Positions 1 through 8,801 of a stretch of 64,000 bases of DNA are shown piece by piece (positions within the stretch are counted from its first letter, which is position 1; each line of letters begins with the position of its first letter). The DNA lies in contig CAWEHB010000002.1 of NCBI GenBank assembly GCA_963808705.1, forward strand, positions 1 to 64,000, in the 5' to 3' direction. Made by a program: the position numbers and the translations under genes. The stretch comes from JASHPR01 sp963808705 (GTDB taxonomy: Bacteria > Actinomycetota > Actinomycetes > Streptosporangiales > Streptosporangiaceae). The notes under the pieces are model-generated. The model was given only the letters and a program-made list of their open reading frames with translations, ran no database searches and was not told the origin of the DNA.

Positions 1-75
1 CGACCGCAGGACGATGACAGTGAGGGTTCGCTGCCGTCAGGTGCTAGCCGCTCGCGGGTAACCGGGGGACGCCTG

Positions 76-523
76 GCGGACACGCGGGTGCTGATCCTCA
101 CCACCTTCGGTCTGGACGAGTACGTCTTCGACGCGCTGCGCGCCGGCGCGAGCGGGGTTCCTGCTCAAGGAGGCCACCGCCGGCCAACTCTATGACGCCG
201 TGCGGGTCATCGCGGCCGGCGACGCACTGCTCGCTCCCATGGTCACCAGGCGCCTGATCAGCGAGTTCGCCCGGATCAGCCCGCCCGCGGCTGTCCCTCA
301 GCCGTCATCACTCGCCGCGCTGACCCCGCGCGAGACCGAGGTGCTGCGCCGCGTCGCCGAGGGCCTGTCCAACACCGAGATCGCCGCCCGCCTCACCGTG
401 ACCGAGGACACGGTCAAGACCCACGTCAGCCGCCTGCTCGCCAAGCTCGGCCTGCGCGACCGCGTCCAAGCGGTGGTCACCGCGTACGGTTCGGGCCTGG
501 TTGTGCCTGCCCGAGAGCGCTAG
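76..523 (+). pseudogene. NarL/LuxR-type response regulator, frameshifted and missing its receiver N-terminus
   Basis: Two reading frames together encode the end of a receiver domain (motif TRVLILTTFGLDEYVFDALR then GASG/FLLKEA) and a LuxR helix-turn-helix (LTPRETEVLRRVAEGLSNTE, then VKTHVSRLLAKLGLRDR). The join needs one base removed in the GGGG run at 154-157, so the sequence carries a +1 frameshift. Only positions 200-523 remain as an open frame, with the HTH intact. Upstream of about 76 the frame no longer resembles a receiver and no phosphoacceptor Asp is visible, so the 5' part is degenerate, replaced or outside the window. No partner histidine kinase is adjacent. It is probably a decayed gene; a sequencing error could explain the frameshift but not the missing receiver. 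Confidence 0.7.
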
Positions 524-774
524 GCAAGCGTTCCAGCTCAGGTGATCCACGGCGGCTCGCAGCTCCTCATCGTGGTTGCCAGGCCGCGCAGAGTACCCGG
601 CTCTCGCGTCGGCCCATGACCGAGGCCCAGACCGGCTATTCCGCGCGAAGGCACCGGCGGCGCTGAAGGCTTACCAGCCAGAATGAAGCGAGGCGGCAGG
701 CTGATGAGCGCGCGAACGTCAAGGCCTCTCGCCTCTGGCGCCAAGGCCCGCCAGGTGCTGGGGCTTGCTCGTGA

Positions 775-1548
775 TCAGCTGCGCGGCCGGGGCATTACGA
801 CATCACCGACATGGATACGGCCGGGGCGGAGGATTTCGCACCAGATGCCGAAGGTGATGTCGTTCTTGCCGCGTAGCCGGGCCAGCGCATGCAGTATGCG
901 CGCGTCAGTGGCGCCTGATTCCGGGTTACGTGTCGTGACCACGCAGCGCGGCACGGGGGCAATGACGCGCAGGCTGACCTTGCCGATGGTCACCTTCTGC
1001 CCGCGCCAGCCGTGTTCGGCCCACGCGTCAGTGCCCGTGATCGTGATGGTCATGCGGAACCGGCGCGAGTCCGGAGCCGTGCCATTGAACTCCGGGGCGA
1101 GTGCTTGAAGTGATGCCTCGGACATCAGCGTCACGGGCTGGTCATCGTGACCGAGGTGCTCCGGCGCCCGCTTGAACAGGTGCACGGCCCGGCCAAGGTA
1201 GCCGGACAGCGCGGCGCTGAGCGGCCCGGGGATGACCCACCCGGGTATCTCCCGCCCGTCATACATCCGGGTGGTCGCGTGAGCCCCGGGTTCGGGCGTG
1301 TCCTGGACGACATCGCCGCCGGGGAAGGCCAGCGTCAGGACGTTTCGTACCCGGTCCCAGATGGGCTCGACGTGCAGCAGCGCCGGGGTCCGGCTGGTCG
1401 GCAATAGCTTGCCGTCATCCCCGGTGACCAGGAATTCACGATCGCCTGTCACCCCGTGATGCCCAAGCCAGACCTCGCCGGCGCGCTGCAGCCGCATGCC
1501 CTTGACCGGCGCGATTGACAGCTGGGAAACGGTAACCGGCACTCTCAT
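775..1548 (-). CDS. MOSC domain protein with N-terminal MOSC beta-barrel domain
   Basis: The protein has the MOSC_N-type opening (VSQLSIAPVKGMRLQ) and a C-terminal MOSC core with the conserved cysteine region PRCVVTTRNPESG. MOSC proteins bind sulfur or molybdenum cofactor in the style of molybdenum cofactor sulfurase and YcbX/mARC; the substrate here is unknown. Length about 257 aa fits the short stand-alone family. The open frame extends further upstream, but the domain begins here. A GGGAGG lies 1 nt before the ATG at 1548 and 7 nt before an in-frame GTG at 1542, so the GTG is a good alternative start. No molybdenum enzyme gene is nearby. Confidence 0.85.
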   Translation of the reverse strand: MRVPVTVSQLSIAPVKGMRLQRAGEVWLGHHGVTGDREFLVTGDDGKLLPTSRTPALLHVEPIWDRVRNVLTLAFPGGDVVQDTPEPGAHATTRMYDGREIPGWVIPGPLSAALSGYLGRAVHLFKRAPEHLGHDDQPVTLMSEASLQALAPEFNGTAPDSRRFRMTITITGTDAWAEHGWRGQKVTIGKVSLRVIAPVPRCVVTTRNPESGATDARILHALARLRGKNDITFGIWCEILRPGRIHVGDVVMPRPRS

Positions 1549-1836
1549 ACCTCCCGCCACCGACGGTAACAGCCTGGTGGCGTCCACCGTCCTCTCACGG
1601 CTGCTGCGCCAGTGCCAGGATGAGCGGTGAGCGCGAGCCCGGCATCCCAGGGCCCGCGGCCACGGCCGCAGTTCCGGTGACAGAGGCCAAGCCGTCATGG
1701 CTGCCGTGGGCAGCCGGGCGCGGTTGCGGCGCCTACCGCGTCAACGATCCCCGCCGCACTCCACGACTCTCTGCTGGCAGCCTTTCCTGGTCATCCCTAC
1801 CGCTGCGGTCACGACGGTCAACGGTAGGGTAAGGCT

Positions 1837-2358
1837 GTGGCAGTGGATGACCAGGCCATGTCATCTCCGGCTGGCCGCCAGAGCGCAGCGCTTTTGGCAT
1901 CCCTGAACAGTCAGCGCGAGCACATCCTGGGGATCCTGGAAGGCCTGTCCGAGCAGGAGCTGCGGCGCCCTGTGCTTCCTTCGGGGTGGACGTGCCTGGG
2001 TCTGGTCCAGCATTTGGCCCGTGATGTCGAGGAATTCTGGTTCCGCCGGGTCGTCGCCGGGGAGCCGATAGAGGATGACAACGACGAGGCCGACGCGTGG
2101 CAAGTCAGCCCGGAGGTACCGGCTGAGACTGTCTTCAGCGGTTACCGGCTGCAGATCAAACGCGCGGACGCCATTATCGCCGTTACCCCATTGGACGCGG
2201 CACCGGCTTGGTGGCCGGATTTCTTCGGCGACTTCCGGCTAGACGATCTGCACGCGATCATCGTGCATGTGATCACCGAGACTGCTACTCATGCCGGGCA
2301 CCTTGACGCCGTGCGCGAACTTATCGACGGCCGGACCTGGCTCATTCTCACCGGGTGA
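1837..2358 (+). CDS. DinB family / mycothiol-dependent enzyme-like protein (DUF664)
   Basis: A 173-aa four-helix-bundle DinB-like protein. Candidate metal ligands are His59 (LVQHLARDVEEFW) and the pair in ETATHAGHLD near the C-terminus (His152, His155), the usual DinB metal pattern. In actinobacteria such proteins act as thiol (mycothiol)-dependent transferases or isomerases; no substrate can be assigned. Start is GTG with AAGG just upstream. An in-frame GTG two codons in and an ATG at 1858 are alternatives. It stands alone between convergent and divergent neighbours, so no operon is implied. Confidence 0.85.
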   Translation: MAVDDQAMSSPAGRQSAALLASLNSQREHILGILEGLSEQELRRPVLPSGWTCLGLVQHLARDVEEFWFRRVVAGEPIEDDNDEADAWQVSPEVPAETVFSGYRLQIKRADAIIAVTPLDAAPAWWPDFFGDFRLDDLHAIIVHVITETATHAGHLDAVRELIDGRTWLILTG

Positions 2359-2711
2359 GCCCAGCATAGTCAGCACCTGGGTTGAGACGTCTGCAAGATA
2401 GGCGTGCGCTCGGGCACGCAGCTGGCCTGTCGTTTAGATGTTTGCGGAAGGCCCACGCTGGATGACCGTTCGTACCGCCAGAGCGGGGCGTCCCCGTGCC
2501 CAGAGGTCCACTGCCGTGCAACGCCTTGGCTGCGCTGCTGGCTGCAAGGGTGCGGGAGCGGTTTTACATCAGAGCCGGCGGTTCACTGGCTACACGCTGC
2601 CGAGCTGCTCGGACGTGTTTCACGCGGTCTCTCAGCGGCTTGCTGTTTCGCGGTGGTTGCGCGACCTTTCACATCTGGTCTGTGCAGATACGGGCCTTGC
2701 GCTCGTTGGGC
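2359..2711. other. Intergenic stretch, no gene recognised
   Basis: This 353-bp stretch lies between the DinB-like gene and the ABM monooxygenase end. Several overlapping frames are open, but none has the third-position GC bias of the neighbours or a recognisable domain. The cysteine- and serine-rich translations look like non-coding sequence. No hairpin or repeat stood out. Confidence 0.5.
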
Positions 2712-2999
2712 TTAACCGGTCCGCACCACCTGATACAGCGCAGGATGGAAAGGCCAGCGCAGGTCAGATGCTGCCTCCCGGAATCCCTGGCTGCCGACCG
2801 CGGCATTGAATTCATCCTCTGACGTCCAGTGGGCGATGTTCACGAAGCGGAACTGCGCGTCATGCAGCGACTGGTGCAGTGCAGTTTCGATGTGCGCGGG
2901 AAATGTCTTGAGGTAGTCGCGCGTCTTTTCCCACGCTGCGATGAACTCGTCTTCGTCGCCCGCGGGCACTTCGAAGATGTTAATCAAGGTGACACTCAT
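2712..2999 (-). CDS. Antibiotic biosynthesis monooxygenase (ABM) domain protein
   Basis: A 95-aa single-domain ABM-fold protein: MSVTLINIFEVPAGDEDEFI at the start, then the W-rich core (FRFVNIAHWTSEDEF) and an ALYQVV end. Members form dimeric alpha/beta barrels and include quinol monooxygenases and cofactor-free oxygenases; many have unknown substrates. The ATG at 2999 is chosen because the domain starts immediately there and GGAAGGA lies about 11 nt upstream. The longer upstream frame adds 54 residues with no family similarity. It probably stands alone. Confidence 0.85.
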   Translation of the reverse strand: MSVTLINIFEVPAGDEDEFIAAWEKTRDYLKTFPAHIETALHQSLHDAQFRFVNIAHWTSEDEFNAAVGSQGFREAASDLRWPFHPALYQVVRTG

Positions 3000-3210
3000 A
3001 GCCGTGCGGTCCTTCCATTGTGGTGCTGGCCTGACCAGGTCGTCGTAGCCTTGACGGTCATCCTCATCACGAAAGATCCTGCCAGACACGGCGCGTGGCT
3101 GCCATGGCTCGACTTTGGACGGCATTGACCCCCAGCTTGGAAGATCGGTGCTGCTCACCACGGCCTTTGGATAGCAACTCCGGCACGAGGAGCCGCGGCG
3201 GGCGAAGGCG

Positions 3211-3657
3211 TCAGTTGATGTCGAACTCGTTGCCCTCGGGGTCCTTCATCCCTACCGCGTACCAGTCGAGGCCGTCCTCGCTCATGGCCCCGGTGAGCGT
3301 GGCCCCGAGATCCGTCAGCCGCCTGGCCTCGGCGTCGACTCGCTGCGTGCGGGTGGCGAGCGGGACCGAACGGCCGCCGCTGACGTGGATGTCGAGGTGG
3401 AGGCGGTTCTTGACCACTTTGGCGTCCGGCATCACATGGAACCAGATGCGGGGGCCGTCACCGCGGGGATCGATGATGCTGTCCGCGCCGATTCCCAGCT
3501 CACTCTCGGGAAGCCCGATGTCGCGCCGCCAGTCGTCCCAGGTAGCGAACCCTTCGGGGGGCGGCTCAAGCACGTATCCCAGGGCAGCCGCCCAGAAGCG
3601 GGCAAGCAGCTCAGGGTCCTTGCAGTCGACGACGAGCTGGAATCGGGCAGGCATCAT
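3211..3657 (-). CDS. VOC family protein (glyoxalase-like)
   Basis: A 148-aa vicinal-oxygen-chelate protein with the paired beta-alpha-beta-beta-beta motif: N-terminal half DCKDPELLARFWAAALGY, C-terminal half ending GMKDPEGNEFDIN. This is the Glyoxalase_6-type arrangement found in many actinobacterial proteins of unknown substrate. Its ATG overlaps the TGA of the upstream truncated SDR (ATGA at 3654-3657), so it was probably translated by coupling with that gene. No cognate pathway is visible nearby. Confidence 0.85.
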   Translation of the reverse strand: MMPARFQLVVDCKDPELLARFWAAALGYVLEPPPEGFATWDDWRRDIGLPESELGIGADSIIDPRGDGPRIWFHVMPDAKVVKNRLHLDIHVSGGRSVPLATRTQRVDAEARRLTDLGATLTGAMSEDGLDWYAVGMKDPEGNEFDIN

Positions 3658-3863
3658 GCTCCCATCGGCTCAGCAGTGGCCCTGGGCACAATGACCGCCT
3701 GTGCCAGCAGCTGCGGCTGCGCCAGGTCGGCAGTGATGGCCCGTAGTCCAGGCACTGGCCGCAGCCGGTCAAGGTCACGCCCGACCACGCTGACGTGATG
3801 CCCGGCTGCGCTCAGCGCAGCGACAACAGCGTAACCTATGCCTCCGGTAGCGCCGGTCACCAT
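3654..3863 (-). pseudogene. Truncated SDR / NAD(P)-binding Rossmann protein remnant
   Basis: About 70 codons encode only the first Rossmann half of a short-chain dehydrogenase: the dinucleotide-binding motif MVTGATGGIGYAVVAALSAA followed by VSVVGRD and a third strand (RAITADLAQPQLLAQA), then a stop. The catalytic Ser-Tyr-Lys region is absent, since family members run 200 residues or more. The stop overlaps the start of the VOC gene. An in-frame GTG at 3875 preceded closely by GGGGGAG is an alternative start. This is probably a deletion derivative that retained coupling to the downstream gene. Confidence 0.6.
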
Positions 3864-4026
3864 GATTTGGCCCACATGCTCCCCCGGTTCAGGAATCAGC
3901 GGCAAGCCAGAATGACCGAGCGGTTCGGGGCCAGAGCTGGACGAACTGCAACCCAAACCGCAACCTTCCGACCGGGAAGACCGCAAGACCCTCTCCCTCG
4001 CTGCCGGGGAGAGGATCTGTGAGCTG

Positions 4027-4115
4027 CGGAGGCTCGGGGATTTGAACCCCGGATGGGTGCGAACCCAAACCGCATTAGCAGTGCGGCGCCATAGACCGGA
4101 CTAGGCGAAGCCTCC
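4027..4115 (-). tRNA. tRNA-Ser (GCT anticodon)
   Basis: An 89-nt minus-strand tRNA with acceptor arms GGAGGCT/AGCCTCC (7 bp), discriminator G, a T-arm GGGGTTCAAATCCCC, a long variable arm typical of class II tRNAs, and anticodon loop CTGCTAA (GCT). It decodes AGC/AGU serine codons. The 3' CCA is not encoded. It separates the small-gene region from the acyl-CoA ligase. Confidence 0.95.
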
Positions 4116-4229
4116 TGATGACCCAGCGGGTCCGACCCAGGGTATCGGTACTGTCCCAGCGCCAGCAAAGCAGTTGCCGCCCCGGCCGCGAATCGGGAAC
4201 GAACGGGCGGCGGAGCGCCGGGCGGCGGC

Positions 4230-5873
4230 TCAGCGGGCCTCGATCACCTCGTAGTCGCCCTTGGCGTAGGCCTCGCGGATCCTGGTCTTCGCGAACTTGC
4301 CGACGCTGGTCTTGGGCACCTCGGTAATGAACGACCAGCGCTCCGGCAACTGCCAGCGCGGGACGTGCGTGGCCAGGAAGGCCCGCAGGTCCGCGGCGGT
4401 CACCGACGCGCCCGGCTTGAGCACGACGGTGGCCAGCGGTCGCTCGCCCCATTTCTCGTCCGGAATCCCGATCACCGCCGCCTCGGCCACCTCCGGGTGG
4501 GCCATCAGCGCGTTCTCGAGCTCCATCGACGAGATCCACTCGCCGCCGGACTTGATCACGTCCTTGGCCCGGTCGGTGAGCGTGACGAAGCCGAGCCGGT
4601 CGATGGTCCCGACGTCGCCGGTGCGCAGCCAGCCGTCGTGGAACTTCGCCGGGTCGTCGTCCTTGTAGTAGCTGCCGGTCACCCACGGGCCGCGGGCCTC
4701 GATCTCGCCGACCGCCTCACCGTCGTGCGGCAGCACCGTGCCGTGCGGGCCGACCAGCCTGGCCTCGACCGCGCACATGAGCCGGCCCGCGGTGTCGCGA
4801 TAGCGCCACGACTCGGCTTCCGGCGTCCCGGCGGGCGGATGCGCCACGCTGCCCAGCGGCGAGGTCTCGGTCATCCCCCAGGCCTGCACGATCCGGACGC
4901 CGAGTTCCTTCTGGTACGCCTCCTGCAGCGCGTGCGGCACCGCAGAGCCTCCGCACGGCACCATCCGCAACGAGGACAGGTCCCCGCCGTGCGCGCGGAC
5001 GTGGGCCAGCAGCATGTTCCAGATCGTCGGCACGGCCCCGGCCAGCGTGGGCCGTTCCGCCTCGATCAGCCGGACCAGCGGTTCCGGCTGCAAGAACCGG
5101 TCCGGCATGATCAGGTCCGCTCCGGCCATGACCGCCGCGTACGGCAGCCCCCAGGCGTTCGCGTGGAACATCGGCACCACCGGCAGGACCTTGTCCTGCT
5201 CCGACATCGCGAACACGTTGCCCAGGCAGACGCCCATCGAGTGCAGGTAGGCCGACCGGTGGCTGTAGACGACGCCCTTCGGGTTCCCGGTGGTGCCGCT
5301 GGTGTAGCACATGGCCGCCGCGGACCGCTCGTCCAGTTCGGGCCAGCTGAACGAGTCGGGCTGGACGGCGAGCAGTTCCTCGTAGGAGTGCACCTGACGG
5401 CCGCCGCCGAGGAGCTCGAGCACGTCGCGGCTGTCCGTTGCGTCCTCTCCTCGGGTCACCAGGACGTGCCGGATCGCGGGCGCGTGCGGCAGAACCTCGG
5501 CCAGCAGCGGCACCAGCGAGGGGTCCACGATGACGATGTTGTCGCCGGCGTGCGTGGCGATGTAGGCGATCACCTGGGGGTCGAGCCGCAGGTTCAGCGT
5601 GTGCAGCACCGCGCCCATGGACGGGATCGCCAGGTAGGCCTCGAGGTGCTCGGCGTTGTTCCACATCAGCGTGGCCACCCGCTGGTCGGCGTCGACGCCC
5701 AGGCTGCGCAGCGCGTTCGCCAGCCGGGCCGCCCTGGTGCCGGTCACGCCGTAGCTCTGCCGCCGCGTGCCTGACGACGTGCAGGTCACCACCTCCCGGT
5801 CGGCATAGACCGACGTGCCGTAGCCCATCAGTGCCTGCACGGTCAGCGGAACGTCCATCATCGTGCTCTGCAC
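4230..5873 (-). CDS. Long-chain fatty acid-CoA ligase / AMP-binding enzyme
   Basis: A 547-aa ANL-superfamily acyl-CoA synthetase that would activate a carboxylic acid to acyl-AMP and then acyl-CoA. Visible motifs: P-loop YTSGTTGNPKG (about residues 190-200), AWGMTETSPLG, the hinge region with WLRTGDVG and DRAKDVIKSGGEW, and the C-terminal catalytic lysine in KTSVGKFAK (about Lys526). GTG at 5873 is chosen because GAGGAGG sits 6 nt upstream and the N-terminus then reads VQSTMMDVPLTV, typical of this subgroup. The open frame upstream is not family-like. It is monocistronic as far as can be seen; chain-length specificity cannot be read from sequence. Confidence 0.92.
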   Translation of the reverse strand: MQSTMMDVPLTVQALMGYGTSVYADREVVTCTSSGTRRQSYGVTGTRAARLANALRSLGVDADQRVATLMWNNAEHLEAYLAIPSMGAVLHTLNLRLDPQVIAYIATHAGDNIVIVDPSLVPLLAEVLPHAPAIRHVLVTRGEDATDSRDVLELLGGGRQVHSYEELLAVQPDSFSWPELDERSAAAMCYTSGTTGNPKGVVYSHRSAYLHSMGVCLGNVFAMSEQDKVLPVVPMFHANAWGLPYAAVMAGADLIMPDRFLQPEPLVRLIEAERPTLAGAVPTIWNMLLAHVRAHGGDLSSLRMVPCGGSAVPHALQEAYQKELGVRIVQAWGMTETSPLGSVAHPPAGTPEAESWRYRDTAGRLMCAVEARLVGPHGTVLPHDGEAVGEIEARGPWVTGSYYKDDDPAKFHDGWLRTGDVGTIDRLGFVTLTDRAKDVIKSGGEWISSMELENALMAHPEVAEAAVIGIPDEKWGERPLATVVLKPGASVTAADLRAFLATHVPRWQLPERWSFITEVPKTSVGKFAKTRIREAYAKGDYEVIEAR

Positions 5874-6081
5874 CGGCCACCTCCTCAGTGCCTGTCCGGC
5901 AGCTACCCCGCCCGGGATGGCCCGCAGCATCCCTGGTGGGATAGTGCCACGCTCGCGGCCAAACGTCACTCCCTGTCGTCGCCGGCCATGACCGGACTAC
6001 GCAACGGGAGGGTCGCGGCTTGAGCGATCAGGTCGCGCGGGCCTAGCCGCGGACCGAGAAGATCTGCCGCTTTCTAGCAAT

Positions 6082-6111
6082 CTCTTGCTCAACCCGTAGA
6101 TAGGGCAAGAG
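6082..6111. terminator. Short inverted repeat, possible terminator
   Basis: Perfect 7-bp arms CTCTTGC (6082-6088) and GCAAGAG (6105-6111) separated by 16 nt. They lie just beyond the stop of the minus-strand ATPase gene ending at 6132. There is no T-run, so a terminator role is only a guess. Confidence 0.3.
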
Positions 6112-6131
6112 TTCCGCAGAACAAGGCCGCA

Positions 6132-7313
6132 TCAGGCGGGCTGGGTACGAAGGAAACGGCCGAAATGCGGCACGGTAAAGGCAATCAGGCCGCGCTCCGA
6201 GCTGTAGATCAGGCCCTTCTTGATCAGGCTGTCCCGCGCCGGGGAAACGCTGGACGGCTTGCGGCCCAGTTCCTCGGCCACTTGCGCGGTCGGCACCGGC
6301 TCGTCGCCGAGTTGTGCCATCGCCCGCATGTACTCACGCTCCGCGGGAGTGGCGCGCTCATACCTGCTGCCAAAGAAACCGACGGCAAGCTCGCTGGCCG
6401 CCACCGGGCCCGCCACGCTTACGTCGGCGGCGGTGACCGGGCTTGCCGCGGCCACGTCCCAGGTCACCTTGCCGTACGCCTGAACGAAGTAGGGGTAGCC
6501 GTCGGCCGCCGCGTAGAGCGCGTCCAGGGCGGCGGGCTCGAAGTCCGCGCCCTCGCGCCGGGCCGGGGCGAGCAGCGCGTAGTCCGCGGCCTCCCGGTCC
6601 AGGCGGTCGATCGACACGTACCGGAACAGTCGTTCGGAGTAGCTCTTGCTGGCGGAGAGCACCGACGGAAGGTGCGGCAGGCCGGCCCCGACCACGATCA
6701 GCGGGCCGCCGGTCTGCGACAGCTCGTGACAGGCCGCGCACAGCGCCGATATGTCGGGCGCGGGCACGTCCTGCATCTCGTCCACGAACAGCGCGATGCC
6801 CACAGAGAGATCGGCCGCTACCGCCGCCGCGTCGGCCAGCAACTCGGTGAGGTCGATCTCGAGGTCGCCGGAGTCGGCCCGGCCGCGCGCCGCGGGGACA
6901 TCGATGCCCAGGTGCGCGGCCTGTGACCCCTTCGGCGCGGCGGGATCACGGACCGCGAACGCCTTGAGCACGCCGAGAAACTGGTCGACGCGGTCCGGCG
7001 CCCGGTGCCGGGGCGCGAGCTCGCGGACGGCCATGTGCAGCGCCGAGGCTACCGGCCTCCTGATCGACTGGTCAGGCCGGGCCTCGATCTTTCCCGTGCC
7101 CCATAGCCGCTGTATCGCCATGGAGCGGAACGCGTTCAGCAGCACGGTCTTGCCGACTCCGCGCAGCCCGGTGAGCACCATGCTTCGTTCGGGACGGCCG
7201 CGGGCCACGCGCTCGAGCACCACCTCGAACTGGCCGATCTCGCGGTCGCGGCCGGCGAGTTCCGGCGGGCGCTGGCCTGCTCCGGGAGCGTACGGGTTGC
7301 GAACCGGGTCCAC
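6132..7313 (-). CDS. ORC/AAA-type ATP-binding protein with C-terminal winged helix
   Basis: A 393-aa protein with Walker A GLRGVGKT (about residues 49-56), Walker B IALFVDEMQDV, and a C-terminal winged-helix segment (AQVAEELGRKPSSVSPARDS). It begins VDPVRNPYAPGAG...ELAGRD, the usual opening of this actinobacterial AAA_16/ORC1-CDC6-like family, which is why GTG 7313 is preferred over the longer frame that reaches 7451. No clear ribosome site precedes it, so the start is uncertain. Such ATPases are of unknown function and often occur singly; an NTP-driven DNA-associated or regulatory role is an inference from domain content. Confidence 0.8.
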   Translation of the reverse strand: MDPVRNPYAPGAGQRPPELAGRDREIGQFEVVLERVARGRPERSMVLTGLRGVGKTVLLNAFRSMAIQRLWGTGKIEARPDQSIRRPVASALHMAVRELAPRHRAPDRVDQFLGVLKAFAVRDPAAPKGSQAAHLGIDVPAARGRADSGDLEIDLTELLADAAAVAADLSVGIALFVDEMQDVPAPDISALCAACHELSQTGGPLIVVGAGLPHLPSVLSASKSYSERLFRYVSIDRLDREAADYALLAPARREGADFEPAALDALYAAADGYPYFVQAYGKVTWDVAAASPVTAADVSVAGPVAASELAVGFFGSRYERATPAEREYMRAMAQLGDEPVPTAQVAEELGRKPSSVSPARDSLIKKGLIYSSERGLIAFTVPHFGRFLRTQPA

Positions 7314-7537
7314 GCCATCGGAGCTTATTGGCTGTTCTAGCGCATTCTTTAGATTCGCGTAGAAAATGCTGCCGGCGTGTCGCGGCGAGCCCGCCGGACC
7401 GCGCCGGAGACGGGGCCACTCGTCCCCAGCACGGCCCGGACGGACGTTCACCGGCCGGGCCGATGCGCGGGCGCCCGTGCGTTGGACCCGTGCGTTGGGC
7501 CATGCGTTGGGCCCGCGCGCCGACCCGGTGCGTTGGC

Positions 7538-8668
7538 CTAGTGGAACAGCCTCAGCGTGTTGGCCGCGTCGTCCACGAACCAGACGCCGTTCCCGTGCAT
7601 GGCCACGGCCAAGCCGAACAGGGCCCCGGAGCCGGGCGGGCTACCGGAGGTGTCCAGGAAGCGGTGAGCCACCTGGGCGCCACCTGGCGTGGTCTCCACG
7701 ATCCGGCCGTTCCCGCCGTTGACGGTGAGCACGTTGCCGTTCGGCGCGATGGCCAGGCCCAGCGGGGCGTTGAGGAAGCGGCCCGAGGTCACCACGGCCC
7801 CGGTGCCCGCGCTGGTCATGCGCGTCACCGCGCGCGGGATGGCGGTGATCCGGTTCTCCCCGGTGTCGGCGACATAGAGCGTGCCGCCCCGGCCCAGGCC
7901 CACTCCGGTCGGGCCGATCACGAAGGCGGCCGCGTTGACCTGCTCCGAGAACCCGGAGCCGATCGTCGTCACCGCGAGGAGCTTCGGCGGCCGGTTCAGG
8001 AACACCTGAACCCTTAGCCGGAGCACCGTGCCCTGGTCGACGACGGCCGAGGTGGCGGTCACGTTCCCGTTGAGCACATTGGTGACGAACAGGTCGGAGA
8101 ACGAGCCCGCGCTGAGCGCGGTCATGTCCCACGGCCCGTTGATGCCGTGGCCGGAGATGGTCTCCCGGACCTTGCCCTGGTTGTCGAGCACGATCAGGCA
8201 GCCGGCCTTGGCCGTCGTCGCCATCCCGTTCTTCGACGGCGTGCTGCCCACGACCACCCATCCGTCCGGCAGCACGGCCAGTGCGGTGGTCAGCCCCACG
8301 CCGCCGGGGCACGGCCCGGTCAGCTTGGACTTGGTGATGCGCGCGAATACGGCCTGGCCGCCGGCCGGCGAGACCTCCACGATCGTGGTGCCGGTGCCCT
8401 GCAGGTTGGCCTGGTTGTTGAAGTTACTGACCAGAATGTCGCCGCGATGCAGCTTGCCGCGGCTCCGCAGGACCACGGCGACGCCGTACGGGTTGACGTC
8501 CCCGTTTCCCGGAACCGTCGAGGCAATATTCGTTATTTTGCCGAATTTCCCGATAAATGATGCCGACGGATTAGCCGCCGCCGACGCAGGAGCCATCATC
8601 GCAAGCCCCGTGCCCACGGCCACGGCCGCCGTAAGCGCGCACGCTACTACCCGGTGAACTGCCGACAT
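7538..8668 (-). CDS. Secreted NHL/beta-propeller-like protein
   Basis: A 376-aa exported protein: signal peptide (VVACALTAAVAVGTGLAMM, cleavage near ASA-A), then repeated blades of the type GDILVSNF, GWVVVGSTPSKNG, GGTLYVADTGENRIT, LGLAIAPNGNVLTVNGGNGRIVE. The NHL/SMP-30-like repeats suggest a beta-propeller; partner and substrate are unknown. ATG 8668 is chosen because GGGGAG lies about 9 nt upstream and the hydrophobic signal follows directly. It is adjacent to ctaG on the same strand but separated by about 130 bp. Confidence 0.8.
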   Translation of the reverse strand: MSAVHRVVACALTAAVAVGTGLAMMAPASAAANPSASFIGKFGKITNIASTVPGNGDVNPYGVAVVLRSRGKLHRGDILVSNFNNQANLQGTGTTIVEVSPAGGQAVFARITKSKLTGPCPGGVGLTTALAVLPDGWVVVGSTPSKNGMATTAKAGCLIVLDNQGKVRETISGHGINGPWDMTALSAGSFSDLFVTNVLNGNVTATSAVVDQGTVLRLRVQVFLNRPPKLLAVTTIGSGFSEQVNAAAFVIGPTGVGLGRGGTLYVADTGENRITAIPRAVTRMTSAGTGAVVTSGRFLNAPLGLAIAPNGNVLTVNGGNGRIVETTPGGAQVAHRFLDTSGSPPGSGALFGLAVAMHGNGVWFVDDAANTLRLFH

Positions 8669-8801
8669 TGCCCACGCTCCCCAAGGAAAGTGAAAGCTTA
8701 GCCGCCGCCAATCGGCAGACGCAGCTAACGGCACGAGAGGCCCAGCTCGTGTCGTTATCAGCAGTAACGGATGCCTTACTGTCCTGGTTCAGCTACGGCC
8801 G

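Noticed and set aside
4365..5774. Long open frame on the + strand opposite the acyl-CoA ligase
   Set aside because: It is the antisense of a strongly supported ANL enzyme and is His/Arg/Gln-rich with no domain, as expected of a high-GC shadow.
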